Shown piece by piece: positions 43,687 to 52,978 of a DNA stretch of 64,000 bases. Under the pieces are notes generated by a model. That model did not search any database. It saw only the letters and a program-made list of their open reading frames with translations, and had not been told where the DNA came from. The position numbers and the translations under genes are program-made. The first letter of the stretch is position 1, and each line of letters opens with the position of its first letter. This stretch comes from Campylobacterota bacterium (GTDB taxonomy: Bacteria; Campylobacterota; Campylobacteria; Campylobacterales; Sulfurimonadaceae): contig JBFMGG010000007.1 of NCBI GenBank assembly GCA_040752835.1, positions 310,001 to 374,000 of the forward strand. Reading direction: 5' to 3'.

Positions 43687-44237
43687 CGGGTGTACCTTTG
43701 GATATCGTCGAGTACCGAAGCCTCGTGATAGGGGTGGGTGGTGTAGATGCGTTTGAGTTCGTACCCCGAACCGTTACGCACCATCAGGTAGAGGTTCGAG
43801 GAATGCGACATTTCCGACTCGCCGCTGATGGCGAGGTTGAAATCTTTTTCGAGCCGCGAGACCTGTCGCAGATCGGCATAGACCCCTTTGAAATCGGGAT
43901 GGAAACTGCGGGCGAACGGTTCTGCCCATTGCGGGTCTTGCGTGGGGTTGAGGTTGACGAAATAAAACGAGACGTCGTCCGACCGGCGCTGTATTTTCCG
44001 ATAGAGGGGGGCGAGTTCGTTCAGCGCGGGGATGCAGATCGAGGTACACCCGACGTAGCCGAAATAGACGAGGACGGCCGAAGCGGTTTCGTCTTTTAAA
44101 AACCACGGGTTCAGACGGTTGGCAGGGGCGTCGAGCGCATGGGCCTTTTCTCCCAACAACCCTGCCGAAAGCGGGAAAACGGCCAGCAGTGCGAGCATGC
44201 TCAGCAGGATAATGCTTCCGATGAGAGTCTGTTTCAT
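43683..44237 (-). CDS. SCO1/SenC family copper chaperone-like protein
   Basis: 184 residues, N-terminal membrane anchor (5-28), then a thioredoxin-like domain with the copper/redox motif GCTSIC (CxxxC) near residue 65 and the third-ligand histidine in SHSSNLYLM near 150. SCO proteins load copper into cytochrome oxidase or act as thiol-disulfide carriers. The ATG at 44237 is preferred to a GTG nine codons earlier because it begins the anchor normally. Its 3' end overlaps the kinase start by four bases, suggesting that the kinase operon responds to redox or respiratory state. No oxidase gene is adjacent. Confidence 0.85.
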   Translation of the reverse strand: MKQTLIGSIILLSMLALLAVFPLSAGLLGEKAHALDAPANRLNPWFLKDETASAVLVYFGYVGCTSICIPALNELAPLYRKIQRRSDDVSFYFVNLNPTQDPQWAEPFARSFHPDFKGVYADLRQVSRLEKDFNLAISGESEMSHSSNLYLMVRNGSGYELKRIYTTHPYHEASVLDDIQRYTR

Positions 44238-44373
44238 CGCTGTCCCGGTATTCAGTATGTTCACCGATTATACCACCGGATAACGCTTTAATCTATATTT
44301 TATCCATCGCTATTTTGATAAATCGGTGATGCGTTACGATCCGAATCACTACGGCAAAACGGCAGCCGTTGCT

Positions 44374-44702
44374 TTAAAAGGAGGAGGGACGTTTGAGAAG
44401 ATAGAGCTGCCCGTAGCAGTCGCAAAAGCGTTTGCAGCCGCAGGGGACGAACATGTTTTTTCCGCTGTAGAGCGCATAGCTGCCGAAGTCGGTTTTGATC
44501 ACGTCGCCGCGAATGTCGAGGACCGTGAGGGTACGGACCAGCCGTTTATCGAGAGGGGAAAGCGGCGCGTGTTTTTCGCGTAGGGTATGCACCCACAGCA
44601 CCTGCGCGGGGAGCGGCGTCCCCAGCAAAGCGGCGGGGTCCCATTCGCGCAGCGCCCCCAGCGATGAAAGCTCGTCGTCGGAGATATTGCGATACGGCCG
44701 CA

Positions 44703-44703
<1 letters not shown>
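44374..44703 (-). CDS. small Cys-rich partner of NifS, unknown
   Basis: 109 residues whose ATG shares a base with the nifS stop (TGATG), so it is translationally coupled to nifS. The C-terminal third carries three cysteines in VPCGCKRFCDCYGQLYLL (in fact CGC and CDC pairs, four in all), a pattern fit for binding a metal or accepting sulfur. The N-terminal part, REWDPAALLGTPLPAQVLWVHTLREKH, is not recognised. A sulfur-acceptor or Fe-S assembly role beside NifS is a guess from position and cysteines alone. Confidence 0.55.
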
Positions 44704-45896
<1,193 letters not shown>

Positions 45897-45925
45897 TCAG
45901 TGTGTCGGAGATTATGAGGAGGGAT

Positions 45926-45941
45926 TGCAAGATTTGTTCGA
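45926..45941 (-). promoter_or_regulatory. sigma-54-type promoter for nifS
   Basis: Minus-strand TCGAACAAATCTTGCA: CGAACA, four bases, TTGCA, the exact spacing of the nif pattern in this window. The predicted start is near 45914, leaving a 27-base leader before the nifS ATG. Confidence 0.7.
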
Positions 45942-46138
45942 GAACTGGAGGAGAGGTGATTTTATTGCTTTCGATAATGTAAAATTCAAAATATTGAACA
46001 TTTTTGATTCAGTCTTCCATGAATAATCAATGATGGCACACTTCTATCATCATATAAATTTTCTTATTTATTTTATTTAACAATGTAAACTAATAGCTTT
46101 AAACTCTTTATGTTTAGTCGCTCGTAAGCTGTATTGCA

Positions 46139-46144
46139 TATAAT
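46139..46144 (+). promoter_or_regulatory. -10 box before the AT-rich endonuclease-like gene
   Basis: TATAAT, preceded by TTGCA, 40 bases before the TTG start. The surrounding 45945-46183 stretch is strongly AT-rich, unlike the rest of the window, and contains no gene. Confidence 0.5.
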
Positions 46145-46183
46145 GTCTAATAATAAACAGTTATTTATAAAGGAAAATGTCAG

Positions 46184-47245
46184 TTGGCAACCATTTACGC
46201 AATAAAAGGTTTATTACTAGAAGAAGTATTACTTAAGTTACTAAGAGAAACAGGTTATTTGACAGTAGATGATGCCACTGGTGATCCTACTTTAAAAATA
46301 GGTCGATCTGGTTTAGAAGTGAAAGGAAGAGGTTGGAATCATCAGATTGATGCGATAGCTGATTTCATTATGTCACCTCCTTTTTCATACCCAATAAGAT
46401 TATTGCTTGAAGCAAAATTTTATACTTCTAAAGTTGGTATTGACATTGTAAGAAATGCTGTTGGTGTTTTGAAAGACGTAGACGAATATTGGGTATCAAA
46501 CGATCGAAATCCTATTTCTAAACCTAGATATCATTACCAATATGCGATTTTTACATCTTCCTCGTTTACAAATCCAGCACAAAGGTACGCATTTGCTCAA
46601 GACATTTATTTGATCAAACTAGAAAATAATAAATACTTTTTACCTATTATTGATGCTATACGAAACTTAACTTTCCAAGACTTCCATGGAACATCAGATG
46701 ATTCAATAAATATAAATATGTCAGAGTTGAGAAGGGCAATAAGACACAGTCTTAGAAGCAATGATCGGAATATATTGATGGACTATGCTACGAGTAATAG
46801 ACTTGATCAAAGTATCTTTAATGAGATATTCCAATCATGCCACTCACTGAGTTTGTCATATCTAGGTATGTTAGGGAATAGGTTTCCTGTATTTTTAACA
46901 CCATCACCAGCATTTGATATAAACTATTTACTAAGAAATCCACGAATCAGAATATGTTGGGATGACAACTATTGGTATTTGGTTAATGATCATGCGAATT
47001 GTAGACGCTTACGAGAAGAGGATATATTGTTTTCATTCGACTTGCCTGGTGAACTATTTGAACTGTATGCTGAAAACAATATGCTGACTCAACATCGGGC
47101 TTTAGAGTTGAAACGGGAACTGATGTCAAACATTCAAATTATTTTTAAAGACATTGAACGTGGAATCATGTCTTCTTTGGAATTGACACTTGATAATGAC
47201 TGGATTGAGCGAATAAGGGAACATCTTAATACTGAAGACAGATAA
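46184..47245 (+). CDS. putative PD-(D/E)xK restriction-endonuclease-like protein, AT-rich
   Basis: 353 residues. Residues 40-95 fit a PD-(D/E)xK nuclease core: EVKGRGWNHQIDAIADF, with the aspartate, then IRLLLEAKFYTSKVGIDIVRNAVGVLKDV, with the ExK, as in Mrr-type enzymes. The remainder is unrecognised, with a second domain beginning near 175. Codon use is AT-rich (many TTA, ATA, AAT) against a GC-rich background, so recent transfer is likely. The start is TTG, supported by AAAGGAAA eight bases upstream; an ATG at 46177 is out of frame. No methyltransferase is adjacent, so it may be a lone nuclease or defence gene. Confidence 0.6.
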   Translation: MATIYAIKGLLLEEVLLKLLRETGYLTVDDATGDPTLKIGRSGLEVKGRGWNHQIDAIADFIMSPPFSYPIRLLLEAKFYTSKVGIDIVRNAVGVLKDVDEYWVSNDRNPISKPRYHYQYAIFTSSSFTNPAQRYAFAQDIYLIKLENNKYFLPIIDAIRNLTFQDFHGTSDDSININMSELRRAIRHSLRSNDRNILMDYATSNRLDQSIFNEIFQSCHSLSLSYLGMLGNRFPVFLTPSPAFDINYLLRNPRIRICWDDNYWYLVNDHANCRRLREEDILFSFDLPGELFELYAENNMLTQHRALELKRELMSNIQIIFKDIERGIMSSLELTLDNDWIERIREHLNTEDR

Positions 47246-47267
47246 TAAACTCAAAAAGCCGTTTATA

Positions 47268-47303
47268 CTCGCTCCCAAACTCAACGAGGACGTTGGGAAC
47301 GAG
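47268..47303. repeat. palindromic repeat element after the endonuclease-like gene
   Basis: CTCGCTCCCAA at 47268-47278 pairs with TTGGGAACGAG at 47293-47303 (one mismatch in 11), with a 14-base loop. The CTCG(T/C)TCCCAA...TTGGGAACGAG form resembles short palindromic repeats that are common in many bacterial genomes. It may be a mobile repeat or serve as a terminator. Confidence 0.5.
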
Positions 47304-47439
47304 AAAATCGAGTCTGGAATTGATGAGTTTTTCACCATCCTATTGAGAGATTCTGCCTCTGAATATCGTTATAATCGAACTAATTCGATAAAATACGGAC
47401 TTTATTAAGTACAGCATTACGATTGAGAAGGTTTTTTAT

Positions 47440-49701
47440 ATGAGCGAGAGCAAAGATTTTTTACGGTCCATTGTCGAAGAGGATTTACAAGCAGGCAAAT
47501 ACAGCGAGGTGGTGACCCGTTTCCCTCCCGAGCCTAACGGCTTCCCCCACATCGGACACGCCAAATCGATCGCGATCAATTTCGGGATCGCGCGGGACTA
47601 TAAAGGGCATTGTAATCTTCGGATGGACGATACCAACCCGACGACGGAAGACACCCGCTACGTCGAAGCGCTCAAAGATGCCGTAGAATGGCTGGGATTT
47701 GAGTGGGAGGGGAATGTACGCTACACCTCCGATTATTTTCCTGAACTCTACGAATACGCCAAACAGCTCATCAAAATGGGCAAGGCATACGTCGACAGCC
47801 TGAGCGAAGAGGAGATCCGCGAGTATCGCGGAACGGTGACCGAACCGGGACGTCGCAGCGTCTATGCCGAGCGGAGCGTCGAAGAAAATCTCGACCTGCT
47901 GGAGCGGATGAAAAACGGCGAGTTCAAAGACGGCGAACACGTTCTACGTGCCAAGATCGACATGAGTGCGGCGAATATGAAGATGCGCGATCCGCTGCTG
48001 TACCGTATCCGACACGCCCATCACTACCGCACAGGGGATGCGTGGCACATCTACCCGATGTACGATTACGGTCACTGCCTCTCGGATTATATCGAGGGGG
48101 TGACCCACTCCATCTGTACGCTGGAGTTTGAAAACAACCGCGACATTTACGACTGGGTGCTCGATACGCTGGGACTCAACCCCCCGCGCCCTTACCAGCA
48201 CGAGTTTGCACGGCTCGGGATCAACTACACCGTCATGAGCAAACGAAAGCTCCTCGAACTGGTCAACGAAGGGTATGTGAACGGCTGGGACGACCCGCGG
48301 ATGCCGACGATTGCGGGACTCCGAAGAAGAGGGTATACCCCCGAGTCGATTTTAAACTTTTGTCATCAGATCGGTATCGCCAAAGCCAACTCGATGGTCG
48401 ACGTCGCACAGCTGGAGTTCTGCATCCGGGACGATCTCAATACCAAAGTGCCGCGCGTGATGTGCGTCCTCGACCCGCTCAAAGTGACGATCGAAAACTA
48501 TGAGGGGAGCGAAGAGCTTGACGCTTCGTATTACCCTGAGGACGTCCCCAAAGAGGGGAGCCGGAAACTCCCGTTTTCGCGTGAGATCTACATTGAGCGC
48601 GAGGACTTCAGCGAGAACCCGCCCGCCGGATTCTACCGTCTCACACCGGATCAGCCAGTACGCCTCAAACACGCCTACATCATCACCTGCAAAGAGGTGA
48701 TCAAAGACGCTGAGGGCAACGTCACCGAGATCATCGCAACATACCATCCCGATTCCAAAAGCGGCTCCGACACGAGCGGTATCAAGGTGAAAAGCGCTAT
48801 CCAATGGGTCGAAGCGAACACCGCCAAAACGGTCGAGGTGAGACTCTACGACCGCCTCTACTCGTGCGAAGCGCCGGAGGGGGTCGAGGATCTCAACCCC
48901 GATTCGCTCAAAATCATCCAAAACGCCCTCATCGAACCCGCCGTCATCACCGAAAAACCCGACGTCCGTTTCCAGTTCGAACGTCAGGGGTATTTTTACG
49001 CCGATCCGGTCGACTATACCGACGAAGCGCCGGTATTCAACAAAATCGTAGGGCTTAAAGACTCGTGGAACAAAAAAGCCAAAGCCGAAGATGCCCCGGC
49101 TAAGAGTGAACGCAAGGCTCCGGAGAAAAAAGTCCAGGTTGAGGGTGAAGTGGCACCGATGAGCGAAGAAGAGCAGGCGCGATTTGACAAATACACGGGT
49201 GAACTGAAGCTCAATAGCGAAGTCGCCAACACCCTCGCACGGGATGAGAAACTCTCAGGCTTCTATGAAGCGGCGCTCGCGGCAAACGCCAGCCCGGTCA
49301 CCCTCGCCAACATCGTCGCCAACGAAGTGGCGCGGGAGCTGAAAGAAAAGGGCTCTGCTGAGCTGAAATTCACCCCCGCGCAGATCGCCGAACTGGTCAC
49401 AATGATCGATGATGAGATTATTTCAACCAAAATCGCCAAGCAGGTCTTTGAAGAGATGGTGCAAAGCGGCGAAAATCCCGCAGCGATCGTCGAAGCGCAG
49501 GGGCTGGTGCAGATCAGCGATCCGGCCGTGATCGGGCCGATCATCGATGATGTGATGGCGAAAAACCCCGATAACGTCGAAAAGTACAAAGCGGGCAATA
49601 CGAAACTGTTCGGGTTCTTTGTGGGGCAGGTGCTCAAAGCGACGGGGGGAAAAGGAAACCCTCAGGTAGTTAATGATCTGGTAGCGCAGAAGTTACAATA
49701 A
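47440..49701 (+). CDS. glnS: glutaminyl-tRNA synthetase with C-terminal YqeY domain
   Basis: 753 residues. 1-550: class I GlnRS with FPPEPNGFPHIGHAKSI (HIGH), LRMDDTNPT, and VMSKRKLLELV (KMSKS equivalent), then the anticodon-binding beta-barrels. About 560-600: charged linker. 605-753: a GatB/YqeY-like helical domain (LARDEKLSGFYEAALAANASPVTLANIVANEV and later KLFGFFVGQVLKATGGKGNPQVVNDL). GlnRS with this tail is known from Deinococcus and others. Most Campylobacterota charge tRNA-Gln through GatCAB, so the gene was probably gained. Its own TATAAT (47370-47375) lies upstream. Confidence 0.93.
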   Translation: MSESKDFLRSIVEEDLQAGKYSEVVTRFPPEPNGFPHIGHAKSIAINFGIARDYKGHCNLRMDDTNPTTEDTRYVEALKDAVEWLGFEWEGNVRYTSDYFPELYEYAKQLIKMGKAYVDSLSEEEIREYRGTVTEPGRRSVYAERSVEENLDLLERMKNGEFKDGEHVLRAKIDMSAANMKMRDPLLYRIRHAHHYRTGDAWHIYPMYDYGHCLSDYIEGVTHSICTLEFENNRDIYDWVLDTLGLNPPRPYQHEFARLGINYTVMSKRKLLELVNEGYVNGWDDPRMPTIAGLRRRGYTPESILNFCHQIGIAKANSMVDVAQLEFCIRDDLNTKVPRVMCVLDPLKVTIENYEGSEELDASYYPEDVPKEGSRKLPFSREIYIEREDFSENPPAGFYRLTPDQPVRLKHAYIITCKEVIKDAEGNVTEIIATYHPDSKSGSDTSGIKVKSAIQWVEANTAKTVEVRLYDRLYSCEAPEGVEDLNPDSLKIIQNALIEPAVITEKPDVRFQFERQGYFYADPVDYTDEAPVFNKIVGLKDSWNKKAKAEDAPAKSERKAPEKKVQVEGEVAPMSEEEQARFDKYTGELKLNSEVANTLARDEKLSGFYEAALAANASPVTLANIVANEVARELKEKGSAELKFTPAQIAELVTMIDDEIISTKIAKQVFEEMVQSGENPAAIVEAQGLVQISDPAVIGPIIDDVMAKNPDNVEKYKAGNTKLFGFFVGQVLKATGGKGNPQVVNDLVAQKLQ

Positions 49702-49721
49702 AAGCTGGATTTACCCGCAAG

Positions 49722-49750
49722 GGGCACAATGCCCGCATTCGCGGGAATGC
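49722..49750. terminator. overlapping hairpins between convergent glnS and clpX
   Basis: GGGCA-caa-TGCCC (49722-49734), CCCGC-attc-GCGGG (49732-49745) and GCATTC-gcgg-GAATGC (49735-49750) overlap, so alternative stems can form in the 51-base gap. This suits a bidirectional terminator; the pattern ATTCCCGCGAATGCGGG also resembles a widespread short palindromic repeat family. Confidence 0.5.
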
Positions 49751-49752
49751 CT

Positions 49753-50967
49753 TTACTCTTGCTCTTTTTCGGATTTGAACGTGTAGATCGGCTCTTGGGT
49801 CGGATCGTCGATCACCGCTTCGGTGATCGTGACGCTCTGCAAATTCTTTTTTGACGGGCAGCTGTACTGCAGCGGCAGCATCGATTCCTCGATAATTCCC
49901 CGTAATCCCCGTGCTCCGACACCCCGATCGATCGCTTTTTGCGCCACCGCTTCGAGGGCTTTATCGTCAAAGTTCAGCTCGATGCCGTCCATGTCAAAAA
50001 ACGCCTGAAACTGCTTGATGAGGGCGTTGTCCGGTTCGGTGAGGATCTGGATCATCTGATCTTTGGTGAGTTCTCCCAGCTGCGCGATGACGGGGATGCG
50101 CCCGATAAACTCGGGGATCATTCCGTAGTGGACCAGCGCTTTGGCGTCGATCTTTTTGGGCTTGGCGGCAATGCCCGCCGTGCTTTTAGAAAATCCCACT
50201 TTGTTCGTCTTTTTCGTATGGGTGTCGGGGACGAGGCCGACGAATGCGCCGCCGCAGACGAAAAGGACGTGGGAGGTGTTGAAAAGTACCGTTTCGGTCG
50301 TGGAGTTTTTGCGGCTCCCTTTGACGGGTACGTAGACTTCGGCACCCTCGAGAATCTTCAATAATCCCTGCTGTACCCCTTCGCCCGATACGTCGCGCCC
50401 CATCGTAGAGCTCTCTCCTTTGCGGGCGATTTTGTCGATTTCGTCGATATAGACGATACCGCGCTGGGCGAGATCGATGTCGTAGTTCGCTGCGGCGAGG
50501 AGGCGGGAGAGGATGCTCTCGACGTCTTCGCCGACGTATCCCGCTTCGGTGAGGGCGGTCGCATCGGCGACGGCAAAGGGGACCTGCATGATTTTGGAGA
50601 GCGATTTGGCGAGCAGCGTTTTACCGCTCCCCGTCGGGCCGACGAGGAGGATGTTGGATTTTTCCAGCTCGACGTTGTTGTAGACCGGATTTTCGATCCG
50701 TTTGTAGTGGTTGTAGAGGGCGACGGCGAGGACCTTTTTCGCCTCCTCCTGACCGATGATGTATTTGTCGAGGAATTCGACGATCTTCTCGGGAACGGGG
50801 AGCTGCTGCTGCATCGCGGAGCGCTGCTCGTAGCGTACCTCTTTTTGTAATACTCCCGCACAGGTGGTGACGCACTCGTTGCAGATGTGGGTCGTCTCCG
50901 AAGAGAACATCTTTTTGACTTCGCTCTGGGGGCGTCCGCAGAACGAGCAGGTTTTCTCAATACTCAT
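49753..50967 (-). CDS. clpX: ClpX unfoldase of the ClpXP protease, in the nif region
   Basis: 404-residue AAA+ unfoldase: N-terminal zinc-binding domain ([15 protein letters not shown]...HICNECV), Walker [15 protein letters not shown] near 120, Walker [12 protein letters not shown], sensor-2 [13 protein letters not shown]. It recognises substrates and feeds them to ClpP. The start is ATG 50967, overlapping the clpP stop. It lies in the same strand run as the SIR2-like, peroxiredoxin-like and NifX-like genes, with gaps of 60 bases or less, behind a sigma-54-type promoter. From memory, standard Campylobacterota clpX lies next to accA/fabZ or mreB, so this may be a second, nif-dedicated copy. 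Confidence 0.93.
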   Translation of the reverse strand: MSIEKTCSFCGRPQSEVKKMFSSETTHICNECVTTCAGVLQKEVRYEQRSAMQQQLPVPEKIVEFLDKYIIGQEEAKKVLAVALYNHYKRIENPVYNNVELEKSNILLVGPTGSGKTLLAKSLSKIMQVPFAVADATALTEAGYVGEDVESILSRLLAAANYDIDLAQRGIVYIDEIDKIARKGESSTMGRDVSGEGVQQGLLKILEGAEVYVPVKGSRKNSTTETVLFNTSHVLFVCGGAFVGLVPDTHTKKTNKVGFSKSTAGIAAKPKKIDAKALVHYGMIPEFIGRIPVIAQLGELTKDQMIQILTEPDNALIKQFQAFFDMDGIELNFDDKALEAVAQKAIDRGVGARGLRGIIEESMLPLQYSCPSKKNLQSVTITEAVIDDPTQEPIYTFKSEKEQE

Positions 50968-51563
50968 CACGCATCCTTTGGGGTGAATTTGGTGAGGATT
51001 TCATCCGCCAGACCGAACGCGATCGCCGCTTTGGCTTCCATGTAGTTGTCACGGTCGGACTCTTTTTCGATCACCTTGGTACTTTGTCCCGTCGCTTCGG
51101 CGAGGATGACATACAAACGGCGTTTGAGATTCAAAATATGTTTGGTGTGGATCTCGATGTCGCTCGCCTGACCCGAATAGCCACCCAGTGGCTGATGGAT
51201 CATGATCTCGGCGTTAGGGAGCATGTAGCGGTGGGACTTTTCGCCGCAGGTAAAGAGGACCGCGGCCATCGAGGCGACCAGACCCATCGCGTAGGTATGG
51301 ACGGGGGCGTTGATGAGGTTCATTGTATCGAGGATCGCCAGACCCGCCATCACCGAGCCGCCGGGGGAGCTGATGTACATGTGGATCGGCTCGTCCGGGT
51401 CCATCGCCTCCAGATAGAGCAGCTGGGAGACGATGACCCCCATCATGTGGTCGTCGATCGCTTCGGTAATGACGATGACGCGGTCGCCGAGGAGTTTGGA
51501 GAAGAGGTCGAAATAGCGCTCTCCGCGCGGGGAAACATCTTTGACGGTGGGAATGTAGGGCAT
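50967..51563 (-). CDS. clpP: ClpP protease subunit, in the nif region
   Basis: 198 residues of the S14 serine protease. Catalytic serine in GLVASMAAVLF near residue 98, histidine in EIMIHQPLGG near 123, and aspartate in ESDRDNYM near 172. The N-terminus MPYIPTVKDVSPRGERYFD has the loop that contacts ClpX. It shares a base with the clpX start (TGATG) and begins 10 bases after the SIR2-like stop, so it may be transcribed with the nif genes upstream. A separate housekeeping clpP is likely elsewhere. Confidence 0.94.
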   Translation of the reverse strand: MPYIPTVKDVSPRGERYFDLFSKLLGDRVIVITEAIDDHMMGVIVSQLLYLEAMDPDEPIHMYISSPGGSVMAGLAILDTMNLINAPVHTYAMGLVASMAAVLFTCGEKSHRYMLPNAEIMIHQPLGGYSGQASDIEIHTKHILNLKRRLYVILAEATGQSTKVIEKESDRDNYMEAKAAIAFGLADEILTKFTPKDA

Positions 51564-51573
51564 CTTTGACTCC

Positions 51574-52407
51574 TTATTGCACGAATGCTTGGATGAATTC
51601 GCGAAGCGGCATTTTGATCACTTCGAGATGGTGTTTGTCGATAAACTTCTGCTCTTTTTTCCCCAACTCTTTGTCGCTGAGGACGTATCCCCCCTCCAGA
51701 TCGAGGGTGAGTTCGTTGGCGACCATCCGGTCGGTGTCGCGGTCGAAAAAGGTCCCCAAAAAGAGGTATTTGCGCGTTTTACGATAGGTTTTGAGCACTT
51801 TGGGCACCGCGTAGCCTCCCATTGCCTCGGTGAGCCAGTCGACGTAATCGGCGTCGCTGATGACGAAACTGGGGTTGGGCAGAGGCGTACCCATCGGTTT
51901 GAAGAGGATTTTTTCCGCACTCTCCAGCGCCTCTTCGTCAACCAGAAAATACTTCTGATTCTCGACGTCGTATTCGTACACTTCGTAGCGGTAGTCGTTG
52001 CCGAATATCCGCGCTTTTCCGACGATCATGCAGTGCGGTGTGTAGGCCAGAAGCTCCTGGAACTTCGTGTCGCGGTTGGTGTCGATGAGGTAGCGCGGCG
52101 ACATGTCAACGATCGCCTTGTGCAGGGGGGTGGGATCGAAGGGCTTGGTGTAGATGTGGTTGATGAGCTGGGTCATGTACTCCACACCTCGGCGCTGCTC
52201 TAGATGCATCGCGGCGCGCGAATACTCGTACATCAATCGGGGTGCCATCGCCCGCCCGCCGTTCATGGCGAGGATCAGCGAATCGCTGTCAAAGGGGACG
52301 TTCTCCCCCTCCTTGGTCGTGATCCCCTCAAACACGCCGATCCCGAAATAGGGGATCGTGGTCTGGTTGCGGATCTCTTTTTTGATCGTTTCGAGTGGGG
52401 TATTCAT
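51574..52407 (-). CDS. SIR2-like (SIR2_2-type) NAD-binding protein in the nif region
   Basis: 277 residues with SIR2-fold traits: an N-terminal glycine motif TIPYFGIGVFEG replacing GAGIS, helical AMAPRLMYEYSRAAMHL, the central AIVDMSPRYLIDTNRDTKFQELL (equivalent of TTN.D), and late KYLFLGTFFDRDTDR. Proteins of this group bind NAD and often hydrolyse it in defence systems; others deacylate. Here no defence partner is present, and its neighbours are a NifX-like gene, a peroxiredoxin-like gene and clpPX. The ATG at 52407 overlaps the upstream stop (ATGA). Role in nitrogenase control is possible but unproven. Confidence 0.65.
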   Translation of the reverse strand: MNTPLETIKKEIRNQTTIPYFGIGVFEGITTKEGENVPFDSDSLILAMNGGRAMAPRLMYEYSRAAMHLEQRRGVEYMTQLINHIYTKPFDPTPLHKAIVDMSPRYLIDTNRDTKFQELLAYTPHCMIVGKARIFGNDYRYEVYEYDVENQKYFLVDEEALESAEKILFKPMGTPLPNPSFVISDADYVDWLTEAMGGYAVPKVLKTYRKTRKYLFLGTFFDRDTDRMVANELTLDLEGGYVLSDKELGKKEQKFIDKHHLEVIKMPLREFIQAFVQ

Positions 52408-52922
52408 CCGTGGCATCCTTTTCCGGTGTAGCAGTTTTGGGCGGCGGCGATTTTGACAAGGGCGTTTTCGACCGAAAACGGTCCGCTCAGGTCGCGGAGA
52501 ACCTCGTCGTAAAAAAGGGCGCCGTCTTTTGAAATCACAAACAGCGCTTTGGCGAACTCTCCGCCCAGCTCGCCGGGAGCGAGGCGGATGCCGTAGTAGT
52601 CGCCGAACGCTTCGTCCGCGTCGATCCCGAACCGCCATTCTTCCAGTTCGGGGTCGTCGTGTTTGTCGGTAGCGACAACGAGGGCTTTGGTGATCGCGTC
52701 CAGCGCGTTGAGGGAGAGGAGGTCGTCGAGCTCGCGCAGTTGGGTGAGCAGGGCCTCATCGAGAAACGGTGCGGTGACGATCAGCTGTGTCGCTCCGCTC
52801 TGGCCGCCGATGTGGAAGGTTTCGCCCGAAGCGTTTTTGAGCTCGACGCGTTCGGAAGCGTAACCGATATCGAGCGGCAGCTCTTCGAGCCGAACGGTGG
52901 ACGTGTGGTAGCGGATCTGCAT
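52404..52922 (-). CDS. thiol-peroxidase-like protein lacking catalytic cysteines
   Basis: 172 residues resembling Tpx peroxiredoxin: an N-terminal beta hairpin (HTSTVRLEELPLDIGYASERVEL), an ALVVATDKHDDP segment like the Tpx ISxDLPFA, DEAFGDYYGIRLAPGELGG, and AKALFVISKDGALFYDEVL. The usual peroxidatic cysteine (in DTxVC) is missing: the region reads TAPFLDEALLTQL. The resolving cysteine (SRFC) is also gone. The only two cysteines are in the tail NCYTGKGCHG. It may bind a peroxide or metal, or act by the C-terminal pair. The ATG at 52922 has an excellent ribosome site, CCAGGAGGCGC. It is second in its operon. Confidence 0.7.
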   Translation of the reverse strand: MQIRYHTSTVRLEELPLDIGYASERVELKNASGETFHIGGQSGATQLIVTAPFLDEALLTQLRELDDLLSLNALDAITKALVVATDKHDDPELEEWRFGIDADEAFGDYYGIRLAPGELGGEFAKALFVISKDGALFYDEVLRDLSGPFSVENALVKIAAAQNCYTGKGCHG

Positions 52923-52978
52923 AAGCGCCTCCTGGATGCCTGTTGTGAAGGATCGATGCATTTTGTATTCTTGCGGCT

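Noticed and set aside
46177-46179. ATG just before the endonuclease-like gene as its start
   Set aside because: It is out of frame with the protein. The TTG at 46184 is in frame and has a ribosome site at proper spacing.
47268-47303. CRISPR repeat
   Set aside because: Only one palindromic copy is present; there are no spaced repeats and no cas genes in the window.
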